Position numbers and translations under genes: made by a program
Shown here: positions 8,168 through 15,888 of the stretch, in pieces
Numbering within the stretch: position 1 is the stretch's first letter
Layout of the letters: every line of letters starts with the position of its first letter
Notes under the pieces: model-generated
The model's database searches: none
Told to the model about the DNA's origin: nothing
The model's input: the letters and a program-made list of their open reading frames with translations, nothing else
Assembly (NCBI GenBank): GCA_910576785.1
Contig: CAJTJG010000005.1
Location: 62,001 to 126,000, forward strand
Direction: 5' to 3'
Source: an uncultured Duncaniella sp.
GTDB taxonomy: Bacteria; Bacteroidota; Bacteroidia; Bacteroidales; Muribaculaceae
Length of the DNA stretch: 64,000 nucleotides

Positions 8168-8662
8168 TTATTTCACAGGGGAGAGATATTTTTCAAGAGT
8201 CTCGACCGATGGATTCTTGGCCACGATCTTACCTGAAGGATTCATGAGATACGACATAAATCCGTCATGAGCCTTATAGTCACGGCCGAGATTTCCGCTC
8301 TTCACATCCATTATATGGAACTGCCGGCTCAGATCGAGGCCATCCTTGCGGGCTATCTCCGAGTACAGACCGCGGTCATCGTCAGTGTTGACCGACACCA
8401 TCTCGATCCCCTCCCCCGGATGCGACCGGAAAAAGCGGTCATACTCAGCAGTGGCTATGCGCGACACGGCATTGGACGAATCCCAGAAATTCACAAGCAC
8501 ATAATTGCCTTTCAGCTTATCAAGCGAAAGCTCACCCGCAGGGCCGGCAAGCTTCTCGACACGGGGCTGTGTGACCGCGTCGCTGTCCACGCGCCGTGAG
8601 AACAGCCATACCATGAGCCCGACTACGGCAACGAATGCAATGTAGGGTAAGAGTCGTTTCAT
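8168..8662 (-). CDS. Membrane-anchored TlpA-like thioredoxin-fold protein lacking the CxxC pair
   Basis: The 164-aa product starts with one membrane helix (MKRLLPYIAFVAVVGLMVWLF), placing the rest in the periplasm. ATG 8662 is chosen over 8719 because the hydrophobic segment begins there. The fold is recognisable from LDKLKGNYVLVNFWDSSNAV, equivalent to VLVNFWAxWCxxC of TlpA/ResA proteins, followed by VSVNTDDDR and a late FMSYLMNPSGKIVAKNP strand. Both active-site cysteines are replaced: the aligned positions read N and S in SSNAVSR. It therefore cannot do thiol exchange at that site and may be a binding or scaffolding relative. Confidence 0.75.
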   Translation of the reverse strand: MKRLLPYIAFVAVVGLMVWLFSRRVDSDAVTQPRVEKLAGPAGELSLDKLKGNYVLVNFWDSSNAVSRIATAEYDRFFRSHPGEGIEMVSVNTDDDRGLYSEIARKDGLDLSRQFHIMDVKSGNLGRDYKAHDGFMSYLMNPSGKIVAKNPSVETLEKYLSPVK

Positions 8663-8726
8663 ACCTTTATGACAACCCGTCATGCGCAATAGTTCACTAA
8701 AATTCGCATAAATTGTCATTTTTGAC

Positions 8727-8734
8727 TAATTTTG
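8727..8734 (+). promoter_or_regulatory. -7 promoter element for the rluA-gls operon
   Basis: TAATTTTG is a perfect TAnnTTTG box 26 bases before the rluA-family ATG at 8761. No good TTTG is visible at the standard -33 spacing. Its position rules out the longer reading frame beginning at 8713. Confidence 0.6.
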
Positions 8735-8760
8735 CAGATCCAAATCCATCTATTCCAATT

Positions 8761-9456
8761 ATGACAGTCCTCTACGAAGACAACCACATAATCATCGTCA
8801 ACAAAGAGCCCGGCGAGATAGTACAGGGCGACAAGACCGGCGACACCCCTCTCGTGGACACACTAAAGGAGTGGATCAAGGAGAAATACTCCAAACCCGG
8901 CAACGTGTTCTGCGGGGTGGTCCATCGCCTTGACCGTCCGGTAGGCGGAGTGGTAGTCTTCGCCAAGACATCCAAGGCTCTTGCAAGGCTCAACGAGATG
9001 TTCAGACTCGGGCAGGTCAGAAAGACCTACATAGCCATCACACGCAATCGTCCCGCCGACGACGAGAAACGCCTCACAGGCTATCTTAAATCCATCGAGC
9101 GCAATAACAAGAGCTACATATACCCCGTTCCTCGCGACGGCGCCAAACCCGTAGCTCTAAGCTACCGCTACATGGGAAGCTCCGACCGCTATCATCTGCT
9201 CGAGATTCATCTCGAGACCGGACGCAAACACCAGATCCGCGTTCAGCTCGCCTCCATCGGATGCCCTATAAAAGGAGATCTTAAATATGGCGACAAGCGC
9301 AGCAATCCTGACGGATCCGTGTCACTTCGCGCACACCGTATCGAGTTCGACCATCCGGTATCTGGCAAACATATCGACATCACCGCCCCTCTCCCTGCCG
9401 ACGACACCCTCTGGCAGGCATTCTCAGCCATAATCGACAAGGATCAGGAAGCATGA
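8761..9456 (+). CDS. RluA-family rRNA pseudouridine synthase
   Basis: The 231-aa enzyme converts specific uridines in RNA to pseudouridine. It carries the RluA catalytic motif HRLDRPVGGVVVFAKT with the essential Asp58, and the conserved LETGRKHQIRVQLA segment near residues 154-167. There is no S4 domain, so it is a short RluA-type protein. The start at 8761 fits the promoter at 8727. The stop overlaps the next start by four bases, so translation of the acyltransferase is likely coupled to it. The exact RNA target cannot be read from the sequence. Confidence 0.9.
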   Translation: MTVLYEDNHIIIVNKEPGEIVQGDKTGDTPLVDTLKEWIKEKYSKPGNVFCGVVHRLDRPVGGVVVFAKTSKALARLNEMFRLGQVRKTYIAITRNRPADDEKRLTGYLKSIERNNKSYIYPVPRDGAKPVALSYRYMGSSDRYHLLEIHLETGRKHQIRVQLASIGCPIKGDLKYGDKRSNPDGSVSLRAHRIEFDHPVSGKHIDITAPLPADDTLWQAFSAIIDKDQEA

Positions 9457-10277
9457 TGAGAATTGATATCGACAATGTACTGAGGCTGCGTGTGCCGCGT
9501 TATCACCGCCGCATACCCCGTTTCATGATACGCTGGCTGGAGAGAATCATCCATCAGGACGGACTCAACCAACTTTTAAGCCACAATGCCGGAACCGAAG
9601 GCGTGGATTTCGCTGCAGGAGTCACCGCCGATCTCGGAGTAAACTACCGCATAGAGCGAGACTCCTCCATGGCGCCCGCCCGACGGGTGATATTCGTGTC
9701 CAACCACCCTCTCGGAGGACTCGACGGACTCATTCTAGCCCAGGTGATACGTGATCTCTACGGCGGCGACAAGAAAATGAAATTCATAGTCAACGACCTG
9801 CTGACATTCGTCGAGCCATTGAAGAGCATATTCATCGGCGTGAACAAACATGGCGAGCAGTCCCGGGAATCGGCTTTGGCCCTTGACGAGGCATTTGCCG
9901 GTGACACCCCCGTGGTCATGTTCCCGGCCGGACTCGTGTCGCGCCGCATGCCCGATGGCTCCATCGCCGACCTGCAATGGCACAAAATGGTGGTCAATAA
10001 AGCGATTTATTACCACCGGGATATAATTCCATTGCATTTTAGCGGTGAGAATTCCTCTTTTTTTTATAAATTTGCACAGTTAAGGACTCGGCTCGGATTG
10101 AAATTCAACATCGAGATGATCAGACTCCCGGCCGAGATCTTCAGACAAAGCGGGCACACATTTACCGTCACAGTAGGGAAACCCATCGGTTGGGAGACAC
10201 TCCGGGGCGGCAAAGATGCCCAAAACCAGGCCGATTCGCTCAGAGAACTCGTCTACCGGCTCAAAAAGGCCGATTAA
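9453..10277 (+). CDS. glsA: Glycine-lipid O-acyltransferase (GlsA-like, PlsC fold)
   Basis: The 274-aa protein has the lysophospholipid-acyltransferase motif NHPLGGLDG (residues about 89-97) and a second block VVMFPAGLVSRR. In Bacteroides thetaiotaomicron a PlsC-like GlsA and a GNAT-like GlsB together build N-acyl and O-acyl glycine lipids. The neighbouring gene here is the GNAT-like partner, only 21 bases away, which makes the assignment strong. GlsA would add the second fatty acid to the hydroxyl of N-acyl-3-hydroxy-fatty-acyl glycine at the inner membrane. ATG 9456 is an equally possible start. Confidence 0.8.
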   Translation: MMRIDIDNVLRLRVPRYHRRIPRFMIRWLERIIHQDGLNQLLSHNAGTEGVDFAAGVTADLGVNYRIERDSSMAPARRVIFVSNHPLGGLDGLILAQVIRDLYGGDKKMKFIVNDLLTFVEPLKSIFIGVNKHGEQSRESALALDEAFAGDTPVVMFPAGLVSRRMPDGSIADLQWHKMVVNKAIYYHRDIIPLHFSGENSSFFYKFAQLRTRLGLKFNIEMIRLPAEIFRQSGHTFTVTVGKPIGWETLRGGKDAQNQADSLRELVYRLKKAD

Positions 10278-10298
10278 AAATTAAAGACAGGAAGCTAC

Positions 10299-11270
10299 AT
10301 GACAGAACCTATAATCGAACCCATCGACACTGCCTTGATCGAGGCTGAACTGACACCGGGCAGACTGTTGCGTCCCACAAACAAGGGGGGCAATCTCATA
10401 TACATTATCGACGGGCGTGAATGCCCCGCCGTGATGCAGGAGGTGGGGAGACTCAGGGAACAATCCTTCCGCGCGGCCGGAGGAGGCACCGGAAAAAGTG
10501 TGGATATCGACGAGTTTGACCTGATGGATCCTCCTTGCCGTCAGCTCATCGTATGGGATCCGGAAGCACGCCTCATTCTCGGCGGCTACCGGTTCATACT
10601 TGGAAGTGAGATACGCATCAGCGACAGCGGTGTCCCACGTATAGCCACAAGCCACATGTTCAGATTCTCGAAAGAGTTCGTCAATGACTATCTGCCATCC
10701 ACCATCGAGCTCGGACGCTCATTCGTCAGACTGCACTATCAGTCATCACAGGCAGGCGCAAAGGCTCTATTCGCCCTCGACAATCTCTGGGACGGACTCG
10801 GTGCTCTCACAGTGATATACCCCGACATAAAATACCTGTTCGGCAAGATGACCATGTATCCCGGATACAACCGCACATGCCGCGACATGATTCTGTATTT
10901 CCTACAGAAATATTTCCCCGACCATGACTCGCTTGTGGTTCCGATCACACCGCTCGACACCGAGATCGATGCCGGCGCAATGGAGTCGCTCTTCAGAGGC
11001 GGAAGCTTCAAGGAGGACTACAAGATACTCAACCATGCCATACGCGAGGCCGGGTTCAACATACCACCGCTGGTCAACTCATACATGAGTCTCTCGCCGA
11101 CCATGAAGATGTTCGGCACAGCCATCAACGATGAGTTCGGCGATGTCGAGGAGAGCGGCATATTCTTTGCCATCTCTGAAATTTTCGAAGAGAAAAAACG
11201 CCGTCACATAGGGACATACGATCCCTCAAAAGCCATCGAACTTTACCGCAATTACCATCAACAAGAATAA
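10299..11270 (+). CDS. glsB: Glycine-lipid N-acyltransferase (GlsB-like, GNAT/OlsB fold)
   Basis: The 323-aa protein shows the OlsB/hemolysin-like acyltransferase pattern: IGRL-type segment VGRLREQSFRAAGGGTGKS, DIDEFDLMDPPCRQLIVWDP, then GGYRFILGSEI and ELGRSFVRLHYQ. This matches the N-acyltransferase GlsB, which joins a 3-hydroxy fatty acid to glycine in the first step of glycine lipid synthesis. A C-terminal half of about 150 residues with FFxISEIF-type helices is also typical of the Bacteroidales protein. It is followed by galE after a single base, so both belong to one transcript. Confidence 0.85.
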   Translation: MTEPIIEPIDTALIEAELTPGRLLRPTNKGGNLIYIIDGRECPAVMQEVGRLREQSFRAAGGGTGKSVDIDEFDLMDPPCRQLIVWDPEARLILGGYRFILGSEIRISDSGVPRIATSHMFRFSKEFVNDYLPSTIELGRSFVRLHYQSSQAGAKALFALDNLWDGLGALTVIYPDIKYLFGKMTMYPGYNRTCRDMILYFLQKYFPDHDSLVVPITPLDTEIDAGAMESLFRGGSFKEDYKILNHAIREAGFNIPPLVNSYMSLSPTMKMFGTAINDEFGDVEESGIFFAISEIFEEKKRRHIGTYDPSKAIELYRNYHQQE

Positions 11271-11271
11271 G

Positions 11272-12309
11272 ATGAAACAAGAACGCATCCTCGTCACAGG
11301 TGGAACCGGCTATATCGGTTCCCACACGGTAGTCGAACTCCAGCAGGCCGGCTATCCCGTCACCATCATCGATAATCTTTCCAACTCCAACGCCGATGTC
11401 ATCGACGGCATCGAACGAATCACAGGCATACGCCCCGACTTCGTGGAAGGTGACTGCACCGACATTGACACCCTCCGCCGGCTTTTTGAAACATATCCCG
11501 ACATAAAGGGTATCATCAATTTCGCCGCATCGAAGGCTGTCGGCGAGAGCATGCACAAACCCATTCTGTATTACCGCAACAACCTCAACACTCTGCTCAA
11601 TCTGCTTGACCTCATGGGACCTGCCGGAGTGAAGGGCATCGTGTTCTCTTCATCATGCACCGTCTACGGCGAGCCTGACGAGAACCCCGTCACCGAAAAC
11701 GCACCCATCAAGAAAGCCACCTCCCCCTACGGCAACACCAAGCAGATATCAGAGGAGATCATCACTGACGTCATCAATGCAGGCGCACCTTTCAAGAGCG
11801 TTATACTCCGCTACTTCAATCCTGTCGGCGCCCATTCATCAGCCGAAATCGGCGAGCTCCCCAACGGTGTGCCCCAGAATCTTATCCCCTACCTCACCCA
11901 GACGGCCATAGGCATACGTAAGGAGCTCAGTGTGTTCGGCAATGACTACAACACCCCCGACGGCTCCTGCATACGCGACTATATCAATGTGGTCGATCTT
12001 GCCAAAGCCCACGTTATCGCAGTGGAGAGAATGCTCGAGGACCGTTCCGATGCAAAGATCGAGATATTCAATCTCGGCACAGGCAACGGTGTCTCAGTGC
12101 TTGAACTCATCCACACATTCGAGGAAGCCACCGGCGTGAAAGTACCCCACAAGATCGTGGGACGCCGTGCCGGCGACATCGAGAAAGTTTGGGCCGACCC
12201 CGCATATGCCAATGAAGTGCTCGGCTGGAAGGCTGAGACTCCGCTGGCCGACACCATGCGCTCAGCATGGGCTTGGCAGTGCCGTCTGCGCGAGCGTGGC
12301 ATAATGTAA
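11272..12309 (+). CDS. galE: UDP-glucose 4-epimerase
   Basis: The 345-aa short-chain dehydrogenase-type enzyme interconverts UDP-glucose and UDP-galactose using bound NAD. It has the Rossmann motif GGTGYIGSH near the N-terminus, the catalytic SSSCTVYG strand, and the YxxxK pair SPYGNTK (Tyr153, Lys157). It also has the GalE sugar-binding segment RYFNPVGAH and IRDYINVVDLAKAH. The length is normal for the family. It supplies galactose for surface glycans or feeds galactose into glycolysis. It lies in the rluA-glsA-glsB operon, nine bases before a HAD phosphatase. Confidence 0.95.
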   Translation: MKQERILVTGGTGYIGSHTVVELQQAGYPVTIIDNLSNSNADVIDGIERITGIRPDFVEGDCTDIDTLRRLFETYPDIKGIINFAASKAVGESMHKPILYYRNNLNTLLNLLDLMGPAGVKGIVFSSSCTVYGEPDENPVTENAPIKKATSPYGNTKQISEEIITDVINAGAPFKSVILRYFNPVGAHSSAEIGELPNGVPQNLIPYLTQTAIGIRKELSVFGNDYNTPDGSCIRDYINVVDLAKAHVIAVERMLEDRSDAKIEIFNLGTGNGVSVLELIHTFEEATGVKVPHKIVGRRAGDIEKVWADPAYANEVLGWKAETPLADTMRSAWAWQCRLRERGIM

Positions 12310-12318
12310 AATGACATA

Positions 12319-12972
12319 ATGCAATATCTGAATACAATGAACATGGATATAAAAAAGGCAGGTGTTCTTTTCGATCTTGACGGTGTCCTCGTGGACAGCG
12401 AGGGCGAATATTCCAAATTCTGGGGCGGCATGGCCGAACGTTACGGCCTGCCCGCAACATTCGCCGCCGACATCAAGGGAACGACACTCGGGGAGATACT
12501 CCAGTCATTCCCCGAGGCTGACAGAGAAGGCATCGTCGAAGAGCTTCACGCCTTTGAGAACGCCATGCTCTATCCTGTCTACCCGGGTGTAAAGGAGTTC
12601 ATCCATGAACTGCATGCCAACGGCATCCCCTCAGCCATCGTCACAAGCAGCGACGATGTCAAGATGAGCTACCTCTTCCAGCGCCATCCGGAGCTGAAAG
12701 ACGCTGTCGACGCCATTGTCACAGGAAGCATGGTGACCAACTCCAAGCCCGATCCCGAAGGCTACCTCACAGGCGCACGCCTCATAGGACGCGATCCCGC
12801 ATGTTGCTTCGTGTTCGAGGACTCCATGCAGGGACTTGAAGCCGGACGTCGCTCCGGAGCCACAGTCATAGGCATAGCCACGACCAATCCCAGAGAGAAA
12901 GTGAGCGCCATAGCCGACAAGACCTTCGATTCGTTCGCGGAAATAAGCCTGGATCAGATCCTCGGCAAGTGA
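12319..12972 (+). CDS. HAD hydrolase, beta-phosphoglucomutase-like subfamily
   Basis: The 217-aa protein has HAD motif I as LFDLDGVLVDSEG, a helical cap, motif II as VTSSDD, motif III Lys in NSKPDPEGY, and motif IV as VFEDSMQGLEAG. This set places it with beta-phosphoglucomutase and small sugar-phosphate phosphatases. Being next to galE suggests a sugar-phosphate substrate, but that is only context. In-frame ATGs at 12337 and 12343 are alternative starts, and the family fold begins at IKKAGVLFD, so a shorter start is possible. The gene ends 31 bases before the giant inverted repeat. Confidence 0.88.
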   Translation: MQYLNTMNMDIKKAGVLFDLDGVLVDSEGEYSKFWGGMAERYGLPATFAADIKGTTLGEILQSFPEADREGIVEELHAFENAMLYPVYPGVKEFIHELHANGIPSAIVTSSDDVKMSYLFQRHPELKDAVDAIVTGSMVTNSKPDPEGYLTGARLIGRDPACCFVFEDSMQGLEAGRRSGATVIGIATTNPREKVSAIADKTFDSFAEISLDQILGK

Positions 12973-13003
12973 TCTGAGAATGTGTCAAAATATGGAACTG
13001 TCT

Positions 13004-13135
13004 CATAATTGACAGAAGGATACAAAAGGACAAAAAAGGGACAAAAGGGACAAATATTAATTATCTGTGCAACAATTAATTACTTTTGTCCCTTTTGTCC
13101 CTTTTTTGTCCTTTTGTATCCTTCTGTCAATTATG
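13004..13135. repeat. Giant perfect inverted repeat (51-bp arms, 30-base spacer) between convergent genes
   Basis: Bases 13004-13054 and 13085-13135 are perfectly complementary. The left arm is purine-rich with repeated GGACAAAA-type units (ACAAAAGGACAAAAAAGG). The spacer itself holds a smaller stem, ATTAATT (13056-13062) with AATTAAT (13074-13080). It fills the gap between the HAD gene and nadC, so a two-way terminator is the plain reading, but the size is far beyond that need. I found no target-site duplication at its edges. Confidence 0.9.
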
Positions 13136-13143
13136 GGTTCAGG

Positions 13144-13992
13144 TCATACAGCTGCCTTGAAGCTCATGTCAAGCCCCTTGACAGAATGGGTGAGTGCACC
13201 TACTGAGATAAAATCCACGCCACATTCGCCATAGTCGCGCAGAGTATCAAGAGTGATGCCTCCCGACGATTCGATCTCCACACGTCCGTCTATGAGTTTC
13301 ACAGCCTCACGGGTGCGCTCGGGAGTGAAATTGTCAAGCATGATACGGTCCACCCCGGCCTCCAGAGCCTCAAGAATCTCATCGGTGTTTCTCACCTCCA
13401 CCTCTATCTTCAGATCCTTTCCATTAGCCTTGCAATACTCCTTGGCTGCATTGACAGCCTGGGTGATACCACCGGCAAAGTCTACGTGGTTGTCCTTGAT
13501 CAGGATCATGTCGAACAGTCCGATGCGATGATTGCATCCGCCACCTATACGCACGGCCTCCTTTTCGAGCATACGCATGCCCGGGGTTGTCTTGCGGGTG
13601 TCGAGCACCTTGGTCTTCAATCCCTCCAGCCGGGCCTGATACTTTGCCGTCTGTGTGGCTATGCCGCTCATGCGCTGCATGATGTTGAGCATCACACGCT
13701 CGGTCTGCAGGAGCGAGCGCACCCTGCCCTTCACTTCAAAGGCAATGTCACCTGGTTTCACATGTGCACCGTCATTGATATACACTGTCATCTCCAGCTC
13801 GGGATCAAACTTACTGAAAACCCGTCGGGCTATATCAACGCCGGCAAGCACACCCTCCTCCTTAACGATAAGACGCTGGCAACCCATCTCACTTGCCGGA
13901 ATGGTGCTGAGCGTGGTATGATCGCCATCACCCACATCCTCGGCAAACGCGAGCGTGAGCAGATCGTCGATCAATTCTTCTTTACTCTTCAT
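13144..13992 (-). CDS. nadC: Quinolinate phosphoribosyltransferase (nicotinate-nucleotide pyrophosphorylase)
   Basis: The 282-aa enzyme makes nicotinate mononucleotide from quinolinate and PRPP in de novo NAD synthesis. Recognisable blocks are FAEDVGDGDHTT, RVMLNIMQRMSGIAT, LDTRKTTPGMRMLEK (PRPP/quinolinate-binding Arg and Lys), VRIGGGCNHRIGLFD, DMILIKDNH and the late IESSGGI. The length is normal. It is transcribed toward the giant inverted repeat and diverges from rlmH, with 27 bases between their start codons. No nadA or nadB is visible nearby. Confidence 0.96.
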   Translation of the reverse strand: MKSKEELIDDLLTLAFAEDVGDGDHTTLSTIPASEMGCQRLIVKEEGVLAGVDIARRVFSKFDPELEMTVYINDGAHVKPGDIAFEVKGRVRSLLQTERVMLNIMQRMSGIATQTAKYQARLEGLKTKVLDTRKTTPGMRMLEKEAVRIGGGCNHRIGLFDMILIKDNHVDFAGGITQAVNAAKEYCKANGKDLKIEVEVRNTDEILEALEAGVDRIMLDNFTPERTREAVKLIDGRVEIESSGGITLDTLRDYGECGVDFISVGALTHSVKGLDMSFKAAV

Positions 13993-14019
13993 ATACTGAA
14001 CAATTTATTTAGTTGATTC

Positions 14020-14493
14020 ATGAAAATCGTACTTATCACCGTAGGCAAAACCTCGACACCATATATCGCCACCGCAGTGGACGACTATGTGAAACGCATC
14101 AACCGCTACTGCCCTATGGAAGTCGTCACCATTCCTGACATAAAAGCAGCCAAGGGACTCACCGAACAGTTGCAGAAACAGCGCGAAGGACAAGCCATAC
14201 TCTCGCTCCTGCAGGGGGGCGACCAGGTGGTGCTTCTCGATGAGAGAGGCAAGGAACTCACCTCCCGCGAACTGTCGGCCGAGATCGACCGCAGAATGGT
14301 GCTCGGACTCAAGCGCCTGGTCTACGTGGTAGGAGGTCCATACGGATTCTCGCAGGATGTATACTCACGCGCCGATGCCAAACTCTCGCTCTCGCGCATG
14401 ACATTCACCCACGAGATGGTCCGTCTCTTCTTTGCCGAGCAGATCTACCGTGCCATGACCATAATGCGTGGCGAACCATATCACCACGATTAG
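14020..14493 (+). CDS. rlmH: 23S rRNA pseudouridine-1915 N3-methyltransferase
   Basis: The 157-aa protein is a compact SPOUT methyltransferase that modifies pseudouridine 1915 in helix 69 of 23S rRNA. It has the RlmH start MKIVLITVGKT, the trefoil-knot segment VLLDERGKELTSRE, and the SAM-binding loop VVGGPYGFSQDV. The end LFFAEQIYRAMTIMRGEPYHHD is diagnostic. The length is that of a full family member. It stands alone on the + strand, converging with the Ddl operon; its stop is two bases from the stop of the 58-aa gene. Confidence 0.97.
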   Translation: MKIVLITVGKTSTPYIATAVDDYVKRINRYCPMEVVTIPDIKAAKGLTEQLQKQREGQAILSLLQGGDQVVLLDERGKELTSRELSAEIDRRMVLGLKRLVYVVGGPYGFSQDVYSRADAKLSLSRMTFTHEMVRLFFAEQIYRAMTIMRGEPYHHD

Positions 14494-14495
14494 GA

Positions 14496-14672
14496 TCAGG
14501 CCACAAGCGATATGATATACACCACCACGAAGCCGAAGATGGCATAGAACGCCATGCTCCGGAGCATCAGCCTCACCCGGCGTTCACGTCGCGGCGACAT
14601 CCATGTATAGAGCGCACCCGAAAGCACACCGAAAAGCACTGCGGCCAGAATCCAGTAGAAAAAATTTCCCAT
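14496..14672 (-). CDS. 58-aa two-helix membrane protein
   Basis: This small gene starts with MGNFFYWILAAVLFGVLSGA and has two hydrophobic helices (about residues 4-24 and 41-57). A strongly basic loop, PRRERRVRLMLR, joins them. By the positive-inside rule the loop faces the cytoplasm and both ends face the periplasm. It begins eight bases after the ddl stop on the same strand, so it is probably the last gene of that operon. I do not recognise a family. Support comes from the hydrophobic pattern, the tight spacing and the exact fit before the rlmH stop. Confidence 0.7.
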   Translation of the reverse strand: MGNFFYWILAAVLFGVLSGALYTWMSPRRERRVRLMLRSMAFYAIFGFVVVYIISLVA

Positions 14673-14680
14673 TTGCTGTG

Positions 14681-15868
14681 TTATCTTGTCTTCGATCCTT
14701 TCAGTCCGCCCTTCACACCTCCCGACAGCGAGAAGATGTTCTGGTCGTAGCTCACGGTCTTCTGACCCTGCTCACGCTTGCGCTTGAGGGCCAGACGCAC
14801 AAGGCGCTCCATCAGGCCGTCAAACGGCAGCCCCGTGGCCTCCCACAGATAGAACGACAGCGATCCGGGGATTGTATTGATTTCATTGACATACACCTCA
14901 TTGCTGTCAGCGTCAATGATGAAGTCAATGCGGCTCACACCGTGGCAACCGAGCACACGGAATGTCTCGCCGGCCAGAAAACGAATACGCTCAGTCATCT
15001 CAGCAGGAAGCTCAGCAGGGATACGTTTCTGCGACGACTGCATACCCTTGGCACCCTTGGTGCCACCCATATACTTGTCCTCATACGAAAGGATCTCGGC
15101 GCTCTTTATCGGCTCCTCGAGCACAGATGACTCATACTCATCACAGTCGCCGAGCACCGAGCAGTTTATCTCCTTGAGATTGTCCACCATATGCTCCACG
15201 ATAAGGCGCGACGAGTACTTCTCGGCAGCCTCAACCTTGGCAATCAGCTGCTCGCGGTCGGCGGCACGGCCTATACCCACGCTCGAACCGAGATTGGCGG
15301 GCTTGACAATCACCGGATAGCCTATGCGCTCCTCTATACGGGCTATCAGTTCGTCGCGCTTGGCAAACCATTCCTTGTCCGTGAACCACACGTAGTCTAT
15401 CACCGGGATACCGCACTCCCTCAATATCATCTTCATGGTGATCTTGTCCATGCCGTTGGCGCTCGCGAGGGTATTGCAGCCGGCATAAGGGATACCGATG
15501 GTCTCGAGCACACCCTCGAATATTCCATCCTCCACGTTCGAGCCGTGAAGCACGGGGATGACAACATCAAGCTTGGTCATGACATTGCTGCCAAACATCG
15601 GCTTATTCACCTTATAGAGATTGTAGTCTCCGTAGGACGGCTCCATATAGACCTGTGTGCATTTTGACAGCAGCGAGGGTATGTCGCGGTAATTGGCCAC
15701 ATCGAAGAGGGCATCGCCGGTATAATATTTTCCCTGCTTGGAGATATAGATAGGCGTCACGTCATATTTATCTCTGTTTATGGCATGCATGGCCTGTGAG
15801 GCGGATATCACCGAGATCTCATGCTCGGTGGAGCGGCCGCCGAAAAAAACTCCGATATTGGTTTTCAT
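14681..15868 (-). CDS. ddl: D-alanine--D-alanine ligase family (ATP-grasp)
   Basis: The 395-aa ATP-grasp enzyme has the Ddl N-terminus VFFGGRSTEHEISVISA, then VVIPVLHGSNVEDG, IPYAGCNTLASANGMDK, VIVKPANLGSSVGIG, and EVYVNEINTIPGSLSFYLW. The omega loop reads EDKYMGGTKGAKGMQS, longer than the SYEAKY loop of housekeeping Ddl. This form recalls Ddl relatives found beside Mur-ligase-like genes in Clostridia. It may make D-Ala-D-Ala for peptidoglycan or a related D-dipeptide. It lies 20 bases downstream of the membrane Mur ligase. Confidence 0.88.
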   Translation of the reverse strand: MKTNIGVFFGGRSTEHEISVISASQAMHAINRDKYDVTPIYISKQGKYYTGDALFDVANYRDIPSLLSKCTQVYMEPSYGDYNLYKVNKPMFGSNVMTKLDVVIPVLHGSNVEDGIFEGVLETIGIPYAGCNTLASANGMDKITMKMILRECGIPVIDYVWFTDKEWFAKRDELIARIEERIGYPVIVKPANLGSSVGIGRAADREQLIAKVEAAEKYSSRLIVEHMVDNLKEINCSVLGDCDEYESSVLEEPIKSAEILSYEDKYMGGTKGAKGMQSSQKRIPAELPAEMTERIRFLAGETFRVLGCHGVSRIDFIIDADSNEVYVNEINTIPGSLSFYLWEATGLPFDGLMERLVRLALKRKREQGQKTVSYDQNIFSLSGGVKGGLKGSKTR

Positions 15869-15888
15869 ATGTTGTATTTATGATTTTG

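Noticed and set aside
13009..13206. 65-aa + strand frame over the giant inverted repeat
   Set aside because: It is made mostly of repeat arms (Lys-Gly-Gln then Pro-Phe-Cys text) and runs into the antisense of nadC; no promoter or RBS.
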